Shown here: positions 46,401-57,896 of the stretch, piece by piece
Layout of the letters: each line of letters opens with the position of its first letter
Position numbering within the stretch: the first letter of the stretch is position 1
NCBI RefSeq assembly: GCF_037126465.1
Contig: NW_026999301.1
Span: 806,001 to 870,000, forward strand
Direction of reading: 5' to 3'
DNA from: Ornithodoros turicata
Taxonomy: Eukaryota; Arthropoda; Arachnida; Ixodida; Argasidae
DNA length: 64,000 nt
The notes under the pieces: model-generated
Databases searched by the model: none
The model's input: only the letters and a program-made list of their open reading frames with translations
What the model was told of the DNA's origin: nothing
Translations under genes and position numbers: made by a program

Positions 46401-46520
46401 TACAAATTTGTCATGTACGTCCAGGTATTTTTGAAAGTTTTAAACATTTCCAAATCTTTTATATTCAACGTGCTGGACATCTTAGTGTGCAACCCCTGAC
46501 ACAATCAAAATCTGAGCCAT
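43480..46520. repeat. Satellite array, about 14 monomers, 421-bp dimer order
   Basis: The GAGCCAGTATGGG landmark occurs about 15 times at roughly 205-215-bp spacing. From about 44628 onward two monomer types alternate (one with GACACAATCAAAATCTG, the other with GATATCGAATCAAAATG), so the landmark of the first type recurs at about 44628, 45050, 45471, 45893 and 46312, a 421-bp higher-order repeat. Long minus-strand ORFs of up to 150 codons recur with the same period. Substitutions between copies frequently alter amino acids, so I treat these ORFs as incidental. Confidence 0.93.
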
Positions 46521-46747
46521 GAGCTCATGAACACACCGCCATAACATTAGCAAAAATACGGCTGATCCATCTTGCACATTCGTAATGCACGTCTAGGTAT
46601 TTTTGATATGAAATACTATAATCATCCATGATGATAAGAGCTTATTCGATGCAGAAGCATGGTCTTTGATGCAGATATGTTGGATGCTCCTGAAAAGGGC
46701 TTTTTTTTTTTTCATAGGCCAGGGGTAATTCAAGACGTTGGCGTAGA

Positions 46748-46975
46748 TCAGCTCATCCTTGATTTTGTCATTTGCTCCAGGTGTAATGACATGAATGGAA
46801 AGCCTTCACTTATCACGTTGACAACCTCCTGCCGCTTGCGGGAATAGGTAGAGAGAGCAGCTTTCTTCAGCAGTCTATCCAAGTTCTGATACATATACCA
46901 AATCTGAAATTTTGCATAACGTACCATGAAACACACATTTTTATATGCAAATAAAAAGCTGCGCAACAAAAACAA
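46748..46975 (-). other. ORF shared by both satellite-element copies, second copy
   Basis: Differs from the 19515-19742 frame by a single residue near the C-terminus. Preservation over 75 codons in two copies may only mean that the copies are young. Confidence 0.3.
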
Positions 46976-47260
46976 ACCTTACAGCACCTTTCAGGAGAAT
47001 ACAACACCATGTGTACGTGACTGATCGAAACAGGTTCCGGATTGTGCGCACAACACACATGCTGGTATTGGCGAGCAGTGTCTACACACACAGCTGCAAT
47101 GTTTGTACAATTTAGAATGGTGTCACGATCAAGCGGAACATATATACGCAAAAAAGTGCGCTTTTATGGATGAGTCTTACCCGCGTCAATCGATTCCGGA
47201 TCATCCACTACTTTCACTGGCTAACCACGCTGTTGTGGCAAAGGGTCAGTAGCTAAAGGT

Positions 47261-47362
47261 TCATCGACGTCCCCGGTTCTCCAATCGATCGGCGCCGATG
47301 AGCTCATCTTCACCGCTTAGTGACAGGGACCCGTCACTATAGCTAAATTTGCTATCAAACAT
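47261..47362 (-). pseudogene. Acidic N-terminal ORF remnant, second copy
   Basis: Starts MFDSKFSYSDGSLSLSGEDE, with several substitutions relative to 20129-20028. It lies about 310 bp inside the right TIR, the expected place for the start of a transposase gene reading leftward. No catalytic sequence follows. Confidence 0.35.
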
Positions 47363-47677
47363 TACGACGTCGCGCGTGACAACTTTCAAGCGCAAAGCAC
47401 ATACACCTCCGACTGTATTGTGCATTGCGCTTCGGTCGCCCAATGGGCGAGCTGCCACCATAAATACCATAACCACGTCACATGTGACGTTGCATGAGAG
47501 GGAGTTGAATCCAGCTGCGACTTCCGTCGTCTGCTGTCACGGCATATTCCTTCAAATTTCTCGAAAACCACTTCGTTGTTCTGGTTGAAACTTCGCGACT
47601 GTATTTCTGTAGCACTCTTGAATATAATTTCAGCTAAGTTTCGGAATCGCTCGATCTGTACGAGACCGTCCCTTTAA

Positions 47678-49023
47678 GTACATCGCATCGGCTCGGTAAG
47701 TCTTAACGCGCGGTCGTCATCACATCTTTGGGAGTTGTCAACAATACGAGGCTTTATGTGTAAAACTGCGCGTTTTATTGTGAGATTATCGGATAAAAAT
47801 AATTACCGTGATCGAAAAACATCCAAAACGTCGTCCAGAAACAACAACCGCATTGTTTACAAACGGTTTGGCCGCCGATCGCGGGCGCCGCCATCTTTAA
47901 GGTCACGTGGACCTTGACGTTTGCTGTGACGTGCGACCAGAACCTGTCCAGGATGCATTGCGTTCGCCCAGCACGCTTTCGTCTACGGAGCAATGCATTG
48001 GATGCCACCTCAGTGGTTTTGAACTCAACGAGCTGGCCAAGGTGGTTGAGGTAGCGTTCCGTCCTGGTTTTCAACATAAAAACTGCGCACGAATGTGAAC
48101 AACTTTGAATATGTGTTTCTGAAGTTCTGCATTATATGTCGTACTTTGCTTTCCAACCTGTGCACAAGTGGAAGTATGAGAAAATACAAGAGATGCATTC
48201 GGGGTAGATGTGACGACTGGTCGTTGGTGCGACGTCTTTGAATGTGCGTTTCGTCCGGCACCATGTGAACTGATTAATCATGGCATATGGACTACAAGAA
48301 GAGAGGACGGAAAATGACTGAAGAGTTGATCGAGTACACTTTTCTAAATTATAACTGTGCCGCATGTGATGTATTCACACTCACAGAAGAAATAACATTG
48401 CTCCTTTCTGTACTTTTGTATTGTGGAGTGCATACTTCTCCTAAATGTGTATCATCAATGGTAGCATTAATATAGACAGTTTTGTTACACGTGCTTGTCT
48501 GTTCCCATTTCTGATTCTCAGTATACTATACGCAAACAAGTAGTAGCCTGCTAACAGCTGGGACATCTTTGCAGTAGAAAGAAACCTTTGATATCTTGTT
48601 GTATTGTTGACTGGTTTGATGAGTCGCTAACATCAGTGAGTACATCCCAAGCAGCTTTAGTACCGGAATAACGAGCCGACCGTGTTGGTTGAATGTTGCA
48701 AATTCATGTATGAATGGAAGGATCCCTTCATGGTGTTTTATGATGCTCGACTATTGAACATTATGCTGTTCCACGCATTCGATACCGTGAGGTACTTGCT
48801 CCTCAGCGCCCTCACGAGGCTCTGAAAGCTGTGCATAGTTTTGAACCCTTAGAGAAAAACAAACAGGACAGCACTAACACCGTGTTCGTGCTGTGGTGCC
48901 GCGCTTGCACTGTTCTGCTTTCTCTCTCTCACACACACACGTCTACAGCTATGCACAGCTTTTAGTCCATTGTGAGGTTCCTGACGGACCAATTGAACGC
49001 ATGAGACATCATAATGTTTAACG
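47678..49023. other. No clear gene; possible promoter-like region
   Basis: 47870-47950 is GC-rich with GTCACGTGGACC and TGACGT (CRE-like) sites, suggesting an old promoter or repeat. The ORF at 47907-48098 is not recognised. A short TC/CA microsatellite lies at about 48920-48942. Confidence 0.35.
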
Positions 49024-49225
49024 GTGGAGCATCACAGAACACCAGGGATCCTGGTGTGCAACACCAGAGTGCACACATCAGAGGTCCTGGTGTGGAATGT
49101 CAGAGAACAGACACTAGGAACACCAGGGAATTCTGATGCTAACATCGGAGAAGAAAGCACCAGGAATGTCCCAAATCACAGCCACCAAAAACACCAGAAT
49201 GATTCTAGTGCTTTTTTCAATGGGA
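49024..49225. repeat. CACCAG/CTGGTG hairpin cluster, copy 2
   Basis: At least five CACCAG half-sites, several paired with CTGGTG or a near match at 6-25 nt. The 20-nt unit at 49191-49210 is identical to that at 33219-33238. Directly adjoins the foldback element. Confidence 0.65.
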
Positions 49226-49234
49226 AAATTTTGA

Positions 49235-49808
49235 GCACCCAAATTGAACACACCGAAATTTCCCAAAGCAACCTAACGTTTCCTTACGGAATTGTGTTTC
49301 CCGAGGTCATTTTACTCAGTATAGCACATAATCCCACTAGTAATGCAATGGCAATTGCCGAAATAAATTCGTCGAAAACGAGCCCTTGGCACCGCCTCTT
49401 TTTTTGATGGCTCGTAGTTTGAGCGCAAAGCTGCGAAGAAAGGTTGCACTGACACGCCACACGAGGGGGGGGGATGGTTAGAAGCCGGTGGCTTCATTTT
49501 TGGTAAGATAACTCTGATTCCCGCACTCACTGCGCGTGTTCGTTCCGCATATGTACGGCTTGTAACCCATTCCCCCCTCGACAGGCGTGTCAATATAACC
49601 TCCTTTTTCGGTCTTTGCGGTCAAACCACGAGGCGTCAAAAAAGAAGCGGAGCCAAGGGTTCATTTTCGGCGAATTTATTCCGGCAATTTCCATTGCATT
49701 AGGAGTGGGATTATGTGAGTAAAAGGACCACGGGAAACCAATTTCCGCAAAAAAAAGAAAAAAAAAACGTTAGGTTGCCTTGGGGCGATTTCAGAGTTCA
49801 ACTCAAGA
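49235..49808. mobile_element. Foldback element with about 210-bp inverted arms
   Basis: Left arm about 49235-49445 and right arm about 49600-49808 are imperfect reverse complements (shared AGCAACCTAACG, CATAATCCCACT and TAATGCAATGG blocks). The pairing continues into the centre through CACGAGGGGGGG / CCCCCCTCG. Sequence 49809-49880 beyond the right arm matches 32950-33045 inverted. No ORF is recognisable. Confidence 0.75.
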
Positions 49809-49888
49809 AATTAAGTTTCTATCAATTGAAATGAAATAACAATGTTACCAATATGTGGCACAAGTTATTGGAAGAAAAAAATACCTTG

Positions 49889-49990
49889 AAAGATGAAAGT
49901 CACTGAAAAGGTTAGCCAGCTGTAGGGATCGAACCCACATCTTCTGGATTGCCGCACCTTGACCGCATGTCTCTCCGGGGCCTCTACGTT
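49889..49990 (-). mobile_element. tRNA-derived SINE-like fragment
   Basis: On the minus strand a GGTTCGATCCC B box sits behind a tRNA-like GCGGCAATCCAGAAGATGTG stretch; 49889-49919 is shared with 4578-4612. The A box is not clear. Probably a SINE piece, not a working tRNA. Confidence 0.4.
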
Positions 49991-50159
49991 TTACTACATT
50001 TACTATGAATTTCTATCATGGTTGGTGGACCACCCTGTATAATTATGTTATAATAACAGTTGAACTGTTTTGAGTACAACTTTTGTACTACCAATTCTAC
50101 AGGTTTTCAATTACTATTCTACCCGTCTACATTTACAATTCTACAATCCTTATACCGTG

Positions 50160-51800
50160 GAATTTAATCCTCACGCCGCCACCTGTTATGACTATTTCCT
50201 TGTTTCTGGCTATAAATTTAATTTTTAGGACTGCCTCCTCCCCATGCACTACTAGGGGGTAATGTGGGACTACCTGCAATGTTTATGACCAGTTATGACT
50301 ATTTCCTCATTCCAGCTATAAATTGACTGTCGCTGGTAAATGCACTCCTATACGATAGTATGAGAGCACCTGCATCATCTATAAACTGGTATGCCTATTT
50401 TATTGTTGTTAAGAGAAAATTTATTATGAACGTAATACAAAAGCTGTACTCAACCCATGTTTACAACAAATTGATTTTTCATGACTCTGAGTTCAATTTG
50501 AATTACCATGTGATAATTTAAGTTACCTGAATGCTTTGAGCTGCCATGGCTATTCCCTCGTTTCTAGCTTCAAATTGATTTTCATGCATACAGCTATTCT
50601 TTGCACAACAAAGGGATATTATAAAATTACCTGCGTAATATATGACCTGTTATGACAATTCCCTTGTTTACAGCTACAAATGATCTTTCTGTGACTACGA
50701 CTACAGTGTGCAATACAATGGAATACAACAACAGCAACAACTTTATTTTAAAGGGACTATGAAACGATTTTTTTCTTCGTTTCGTTCGAAAGAAGACATT
50801 TTTCTGAGTCTAGAACCGAAATTTTACTTTCGTCGCGCGAGCGGACTTCTCGGGAGCGAATTCAAACGGAGCGGCGAAGGGAGGACAGCTGGCGCCGCGC
50901 CGTGGGGAGCTGCCGAGCGGAGACACAACGGGTAACTTGACGCGACCACGGCCGGCTCAGCAACACGTCATCGTGACGTGTTGCCGAGCTGGCCGAATCA
51001 AGGAATCCCGCCAGGAGCATGCGCCGTAGGATCCCGCGTATGCGTTCATCGGGAGTGAAAATCTCCATGACAGCAGCTTTCGCGCGATCGGCAGATTTCG
51101 GCAGTGGCGGCAGCCACAGCGCGAGCTCGCGGCATTACTTGCCATTGTGCAACGCCGGTGACGTAACGGGGAACCGAGGTGCGGTCCGTACAGTTACACC
51201 ATCGGCAGGGAAATATGCGCGAGAGAGGAGGAACGCGGAAGAGACATTTCCAGCGCGCGCTCCTCGCAGAGTGGAGCGATTTCGTCCGGAAAAAATTGTG
51301 GCATATTAGTTTCTCTGCGGGAAGAACAGTTTCCATCGAAAAAAAGTATGGGGGTTCGGGAAATTTCATAGTCCCTTTAAGATGATGAATGGGGAGTTTT
51401 ATGGCCAGAATCAATACTCTACCCCATTGCTGGTGGTGATGTGGGGAATGAAATAATGAGCTTCTTCACAATAAGGATCGAAGTCCCATTGTCTCCAGAA
51501 ATGTCAAAAGAACTTTGGGCGTGGAGCGCTGGTAGGCTGGATCCGGCCAGGAATAGTATGAGACTACCTGCGCGAATGCCATGTTATGACTGTTTCATTT
51601 TCGCAGCTTCAAATGACTTTTTAATAAAGACGACTAGTATACTTCTTGCACTCTAATGGGATAATATAAGACTGCGTGATTTATGACATGTTATGACACT
51701 TTCCTGGTTTACAGGTACAAATGGATTTCTTATAATTACGGCTACTCCTTACACTGCGATGGGATAGTATAAGACTATCTTCACGATAACGCTTGCTATG
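50160..51800 (-). repeat. ~107-bp repeat array, left arm (inverted orientation)
   Basis: About seven degenerate copies of the unit, recognised by GGGACTACCTGCA and GTTATGACTATTTCC (for example near 50268, 50625, 51560 and 51775). It is split by the TTAA element at 50752-51376. These are reverse complements of the units in 52100-53640. Confidence 0.75.
50752..51376. mobile_element. 625-bp TTAA-flanked MITE
   Basis: AGGGACTATGAAA at the left end is perfectly inverted at 51364-51376; TTAA flanks both sides (50748-50751 and 51377-51380). GC-rich interior without a transposase. The AGGGAC start is shared with the larger TTAA elements, so one enzyme may serve both. Confidence 0.85.
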
Positions 51801-52099
51801 TGAGAATTTAAGAACTGGGCTCACGTCATTTTAACATAGAAGGCCTGTGACGCGCAAAGAGATCAATGTAGCGATAAATTGTAGGGAAACATGAAGAACA
51901 TTATAAAGAACTGATGACCAGGATGTGATACTGTGACGTGCATGTCATTGCTGAGCAAGTTACATTTTGGAAGAAACGTGAAAAAGAAGGGGCTTTTCTG
52001 ATGAATGTCATATTTCAATTGTTCTTGTTCCTAGGCATCTTGAAGGGTGTGTTGTGTTTGTCAGTTTGTATGTACCAGCTTCAGAGCAACTACTTTCCA

Positions 52100-53640
52100 G
52101 ATAGTTCGCTTTAGTTCCAGTAGTCTCATACTATCCCATAGTAGTACACATAGTAGTCTTAGTCATAAAAGGTTCATGTATAGACATAAACAAGGAAATA
52201 CTGATAACATGTCATATATGATGCAGGTAGTCCCACACTACCCTACTGTAGTGCATTGAACAGTCCTAGTGAGAGAAAGTCAAATTATAGTTGTGAAGAA
52301 GGAAATAGTCAATACAGGTCATAAATCATGCAGGTAGTCCCATCCCATTGTAGTGCATAGAGCAGTCATAAAAAGTCAATTTATAGTTATAAACATGGAA
52401 ATAGTCATAACAGGCCATACATGATGCAGCTTGTCCCATACTATCCCATAGTAGTGCGTAGAGTAGTCAGAGTCACGAAAAGTCAGTTTATGGCTATAAA
52501 CGAGGAAATCGTCAAAACAGGTCATAAACCATGCAGGTAGTCCTATACAATCCCATTGTATTGCGTGGAGCAGTAATTGTCACAAAAAGTCAATTTATAG
52601 TTATAAGGAAAGAAATAGTCATAACAGGTCATGGGTCATGCAGGTAGTCCCATACCATCCCATGGCAGTCTATACAGTAGGCATAGTCACAAAAAAGTCA
52701 ATTTATGGCTGTAAGCGAGGTAATAGTAAAAACAGGTCATAAATCATGCAGGTAGTCCCATACCACCCAATAGTAGTGCTTAGAGTAGCCATAGTCATAA
52801 ACAGTTAATTTATAGCTATAACCGAGGAAATAGTCAAAACAGGTAATAAATCACACAGGTAGTCCCATACCCTCCTATAGTAGTGCATAGAAAAGGCATA
52901 GTCATAAAAAGTAAATTTATAGCCATAAACAAGGAAATAGTCAAAGAGGTGATATATTATGCAGGCAGTCCCATACCATCCCATAGGAGTGCATGTAGTA
53001 GTCATAGCCTTAGAACGTCCATTTATATGTGTAAGCAAGGACATAGCCATAGCATGTCATATATGATGCAGGTAGTCCCACACCATCTGATAGTAGTGGA
53101 TAGAGTAGTCCTAGTCATAGAAAGTCAAATAATAGGCCTAAGAAGGATACAGTCAAAACAGGCCATAAATCGTGCACGTAGTCCCATACTGTCACATAGT
53201 AGTGATAGAGCAGTATTTGTCACAAAAAGTCAATTTATAGTTATAAACAAGGAAATAGTCATAACAGGTCATACATCATGCAGGCAGTCCCATACCATCC
53301 CATGGCAGTGCATAGAATAGGCATAGTCACAAGAAAGTCAATTTATGGCTGCAAACGAGGAAATAGTCAAAACAGGTCATAAATCATGCAGGTAGTCCTA
53401 TAACATCCAGTAGTACTGCATGGAGTAGGCGTAGTCATAAAAAGTCAATTTATAGCCCTAAACAAGGAAATACTCATAACAGGTAATAAATTATGCAAGT
53501 AGTCCCATACTGTCACATAGTAGTGCATTGAGCAGTGATTGTCACAAAAAGTCAGTGTATGGCTGAAAACGAGGGAATAGTTGAAACAGGTCATAGATCA
53601 TGCAGGTAGTCCCACACTGTCGCATCGTAGTGAAAAGAGT
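52100..53640 (+). repeat. ~107-bp repeat array, right arm
   Basis: About 14 copies at 105-110-bp spacing, each with CATGCAGGTAGTCCCATAC, a GTAGTGCATAGAG block, GTCAATTTATAG and AAGGAAATAGTCA. ORFs through it are repetitive and incidental. Confidence 0.88.
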
Positions 53641-53654
53641 AATAAAAGATAACC

Positions 53655-53865
53655 GGAAACTTTGGGATTAAATTCCACGGCATAAGGATTAAAATTGGTA
53701 GCACAAGGATTAAATTTAACAACAGACGGATTAAATCCCACGATATAAGGATTAAAAGTGGCGACAGAAGGATTGAATCCAGCGAAACAAGGATTAAAAG
53801 TGGGGCATGAGGATTAAATTCCACGGTATAAGGATTAATTTCCGCAGTATAAGGATTAAATACGG
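53655..53865 (+). repeat. AAGGATTAAA minisatellite, about 27-bp unit
   Basis: Around eight units of the form ATAAGGATTAAA followed by a variable TTCCACGGT-like part. The inverse of one unit appears at about 50153-50175, at the outer end of the left array, so this also belongs to the inverted structure. Confidence 0.75.
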
Positions 53866-54813
53866 TGGGAAAACCTGTACTCATACCACTAGAAACGTTT
53901 GTACCCTTGTAGTTCTACACATTTGAGTACAATTCTGTTTGCAACGCGGTCTACTCACACGGTGCTGGCTATATACGCGGCCCATATTAGCGTGCCTGAA
54001 CTTCTTTTAATTCATGTTCGACTCACTGTGGTTTTCATCTTACATGCAGGGAGTTTTTACACCCCATAGGTGGAGGGTGTGCACCCCGCCCTGGTTATTT
54101 GCAACAGCCACCCCAAACCCCTCAGACATTTGAGAGTGCATACCATTGTCCAATAGTAGATTGTCCAATACAGTTCGGACACCAATATCCCACATACTCG
54201 GCTACAAACTCTTAATCATGTACCCATTAATATGTACCCCCCCCTTGCAGCTCGGCGTCCCCCAGAGGTCGATTTCTTAAGAAATCACTGATTACACGTT
54301 CTTTCAGTACCAAACGGCTATCCCTCTCATTCCTTTCAACTTCTCAGGGAAAAAATTATGACGGCAGAAAAAATTACCTGAAATCATGGAGCTCATAAAT
54401 CTCCATCAATCGTCAAACTGGGGGTGATGCTGAGGGTGGGGTGCTATTCCTCAGGCAAAGGAAACATTCGACTGCAGATGGGGGGGGGGGTATACGTGTG
54501 TAAGGATTTGACTCCCCCAAAGGGAGTCATCTGTGAGTCCCGTTTCTTCTTAGGGTGCACGGAGCTACCTGTTGCTTTCAGTCCGGTCCACAGGGCTGGC
54601 CCGCGCGGCCATACCGCGGTCATCGGCTGAAACACCCCACGCGCCTGTGCATGACATTCGTGTAGCTAAACTTTGTGCCCGAAACGTGATCGATCACGTG
54701 AAAACTAGTTGCAGACGCGCGCAAGATAAAAATAGTGTCATTAACCTCGATAGAACCAGCTGTGGCGTTTCAGTTTTTCCTCCGGAATGGCGGTTGAGCA
54801 CTGTATGAAACAA
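53866..54813. other. No gene seen; tRNA 5' flank at right end
   Basis: Contains G- and C-homopolymer tracts (54240, 54480). The last 80 nt include CCAGCTGTGGCGTTTCAG, shared with the flank of the 11210 tRNA gene. Confidence 0.45.
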
Positions 54814-54884
54814 GCGTCGGTGGTTCAGTGGTAGAATACTCGCCTGCCACGCGGGTGGCCCGGGTTCGATTCCCGGCCGACGCA
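54814..54884 (+). tRNA. tRNA-Gly(GCC)
   Basis: Sequence identical to 11210-11280 with all stems paired, anticodon GCC and intact A and B boxes. Unlike the other copies it lacks a T4 run immediately downstream, so termination would occur further on or inefficiently. Confidence 0.94.
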
Positions 54885-57194
54885 TTCGTTATGCATTGGC
54901 CATATATACTAGAGAGTTTTAAGGCGGTGCATCACCACCGACGCTCTATGGGAATCCCCATACATTTTTCACTCGCGTAGCGCCGCGAAAATTTGGTTGA
55001 TCTCCGTGCAACTGCGTTTAAATGGAAGAGGATGCTTAGATCTAGTGCCTGATCGAAGCAGATTTTGCGTTTTAGACTCAAATTTTTATATCGTCGTCGA
55101 AAGGTTTGGGAAAAGCTATATTTCGAGATTCCGCTCGCTTACAAAATAGAGCCGCCCAAAATCGAAAATCTGGCTGGATCACGCACTAGAAAAACATACC
55201 AAGAACCAATACCAAGAAAAATATTTCATCTATGTTAAGCCGTTGACTCGGCACACGAGTTTTTGTCAGGTATGGTCATCCGTGGAGTACGCTGTTTCAG
55301 AATGGGCAGCGCAATGCTGCCATCTCTCATCGAGTGTGTCGTAACAAGCAACAACAATTTGACCGCTGGAAATGATATACCGCTGCACGTGGCCGGAAGA
55401 CGACGAGGACGACGTTGACCATGACGCGGGAGCACGAGCACGGGCAGCGTAGTCCAGCCCCAAATTTTGTTAATTGTTTGCTCAACGATGCTCATTTCCT
55501 CGGGGGAACAGTAGGTGAAACTTATTTGTCTTGGAATTCCCAGTCGCAGCCACAGAAATGTGGAAGGATCATGCTTGTAAAAAAAAAAAAAAATAGTGGC
55601 GCTGGATAGGTTATGCAGTAAAATCTTTTCTTTTACACTGGATGCCGGAAACCTGGCAGCGCTTTTAGCACTCATCCAGTAGGATGTCAACGGGAAGGGG
55701 TGTCTGTTGTTTCATGGGACAACTTTACAATACTTATTTGAACCGCACTGGGTATCCCCTCGTCCCATGACGTGGTTAGGAGCGCGGATCAAGTGCGGTC
55801 CCCTAGACTCTAAGCATTTGGAATTTCGGGCGGCGGATGAAGCTGGTTGGGGCAGATTTCAGACGCGTCCATATCGTTTACTGTACAATAAGGTACAGCG
55901 GACAATTTGATGGGTAAGTGTGCAGATATGCTTCGGCTGAGAAAAGCTATACAGGATCGAAGTTGAATCAGAATGGAAGCTGAAATGGAATCGGAGCACT
56001 TGGGACCCAGGTCGACGTACGGTGTATAAATGGATAGAAATGTTGGCCCCCTCAGATTGGGAAATGAATCTCAGCGTTACGACGTCATGAGCGAGCACTG
56101 GGATGGCAGAAGCGTCAAAACCGGCGGCATGGCAAACCCACAGTGCCGTCTTCCTCACACCGTTACACAATGAGGGCGTCAGGGCGGATACTGATGAACG
56201 TGATATGATGCCAGTAATACCTTAGAGTCGTACCTCAGAAAGCTGTACATGTGTAGTTGCTCGCACGATCAAGCAAAGATTACAACACTTGCATGAACCA
56301 ATGGCTACAAGACAACCCCGCAGGAGGCAACCTCCTCCTCCTTCCCTGGCCGCCACTCAGTCGCCACCTGAACCACGGCTCCTCTAAGCGCGGAAGGCGA
56401 CACCGCCGCTGAACCCAGGAGCCCACAACCGCGCCGACCTTCGCGAAAGAAGTTCCCCCTGCCCCGGACACAGTGACCATTGCCATGGCAGCTGCCCTTG
56501 CCTCTACAAGACCCGTTCCTCCTGTGTCTCTGTTTTCCACGGCCAGCTTCCCACACCCCTTTCACCAGCGTGTGAAACGTGAAACATACCGCCGACTTGG
56601 ATGGGAGACCTCACCGTTTTTCTTTTGCACGTCCTACCTTCAGATCTACGTCATGTTGTCAAACCATTGCTGAACCAAGTGAACATTGTTTCTACTCCCT
56701 CCTTACCGGCTGTTTCACCGTGTCAGCGGCTCGTTTTGCGCTCAGTAATGAGTACTATGTCCTCGGGCGTAACCTCCCAGAGTGCCGCGTCCGCAACAAC
56801 AAGCGTGGTAGTCTTCAGTGCCAACTCGCGGACTCCGTTGTCTCATTATCTGCGCTGTGACCAGGAATACCTTCGTCACTCGTCCTGCATTACAGTCCTT
56901 CATGTTACTCCATCCAGCAGTGTGGCAGCGTTCCGAAAGTCTTCCCCCGCTACCGCCCCGTCCGCCAAGCACGCGACCACACTCCGAGGTGGGCTGGTCT
57001 CAGCTTGTCGAGTTGCAGTACCGTGGACATCGACGCGAAGGGACACGATTATACCGAGGCTGGACTTCCATACAAATACCTTTTTCTTGTGCACGCTGTG
57101 AAACCATTAGTTTTTCCAGGGGATCTTTGCTGCGTTATGGATACATGAAAACACAAGTGCAATTGTTTGTGCAATTTGACGTCGCTTTGACAGC
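54885..57194. other. No confident gene
   Basis: Several overlapping ORFs of 86-166 codons exist (for example 55235-55690 minus, 56601-57101 plus), but each competes with others in different frames and none has a recognised motif. A poly-A tract at about 55579-55591 may be a retroposon tail. 56300-56550 is purine/pyrimidine-skewed and GC-rich. Confidence 0.35.
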
Positions 57195-57214
57195 AGCGAA
57201 GTGCGTATTTCAGA

Positions 57215-57555
57215 TGACTGAATATTTTGGGCTTTAGCGACATGTCAGTATTTTGGGTTTTAGTTACATGTCAGTATTGTGGGCTTTCGTTGCATGTCAA
57301 TATTGTGGGCTTTAGTTACATGTCAATATGTTGGGTTTTAGTTACGTGTCAATATTGTGGGATTTAGTTACATGTCAATGTTTTGGGCTTTAGTTACATG
57401 TCAACGTTTTGGCCTTCAGTTACATGTCAACGTTTTGGCCTTCAGTTACATGTCAATATTTTGGGTTTTAGTTACATGTCAATATTGTGGGATCTAGTTA
57501 CATATCAGTATTGTGGGCTTTAATTACATGTCAATATTGTGGGCTTTAGTTACGT
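57215..57555 (+). repeat. 26-bp minisatellite, about 13 copies
   Basis: The unit is ACATGTCAATATTGTGGGCT plus TTAGTT with few changes per copy. Confidence 0.92.
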
Positions 57556-57716
57556 CTGTCTTCACTAATGCACCTGCTCAGTAGCTTCAAGGAGCTCGGA
57601 ATCTATCACCCATTCAGTTGTGAACTTGCGGACATGGAAGTCGTTTCTGAACGCAGAAAAGGACTGCGCAGTGAACTAACACTGCAGTGCAAAATGTGCA
57701 CACCAAAGGGTGTGGC

Positions 57717-57864
57717 TGACACTGAGGTTCCACCAAGCATCGGACAAGATCATATTGATACGTTTATTCGGGGAAGCTGTGGCAAGAGCGAGAGCCAGCC
57801 GAAGAACAACCAACACGCGCCCCTGCTCCCACGCGCAGGCAACCCTTCACTTCTTCCCGTGACA
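57717..57864 (-). repeat. Candidate 3' LTR of the gypsy element, 148 bp
   Basis: On the minus strand it begins TGTCACGGG just after the integrase stop region and ends CAGTGTCA, with an AATAAA signal inside (about 57770-57763). TG...CA ends and position fit an LTR, but the partner 5' LTR is missing, so this cannot be confirmed by comparison. Confidence 0.45.
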
Positions 57865-57896
57865 CTACCCCGTCGCTGAGGGATTGAGCACCTTGA

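Larger units (their letters stand above)
42117..47673. mobile_element. Complete satellite-carrying TTAA element, 5557 bp
   Basis: AGGGACGGTCTCGTACA at 42117-42133 is perfectly inverted at 47657-47673. Both ends are flanked by TTAA (42113-42116 and 47674-47677), the piggyBac target. The left 1.3 kb is unique to the family, the middle is a satellite array, and the right part carries an unrecognised ORF and an acidic ORF remnant that could be a transposase first exon. No catalytic transposase domain is present, so it is probably mobilised in trans. A truncated relative is at 16715-20264 and a diverged one at 27004. Confidence 0.85.

Noticed and set aside
52100..53640. CRISPR-like array
   Set aside because: Units are contiguous degenerate tandem repeats of about 107 bp without unique spacers, in a eukaryotic context.
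55235..55690. 151-codon minus-strand ORF
   Set aside because: Low-complexity hydrophobic and Phe-run content from a poly-A tract, no motif, and competing frames of similar length; not supported as a gene.
57215..57555. CRISPR-like short repeats
   Set aside because: The 26-bp units are head to tail with no spacers; a minisatellite.
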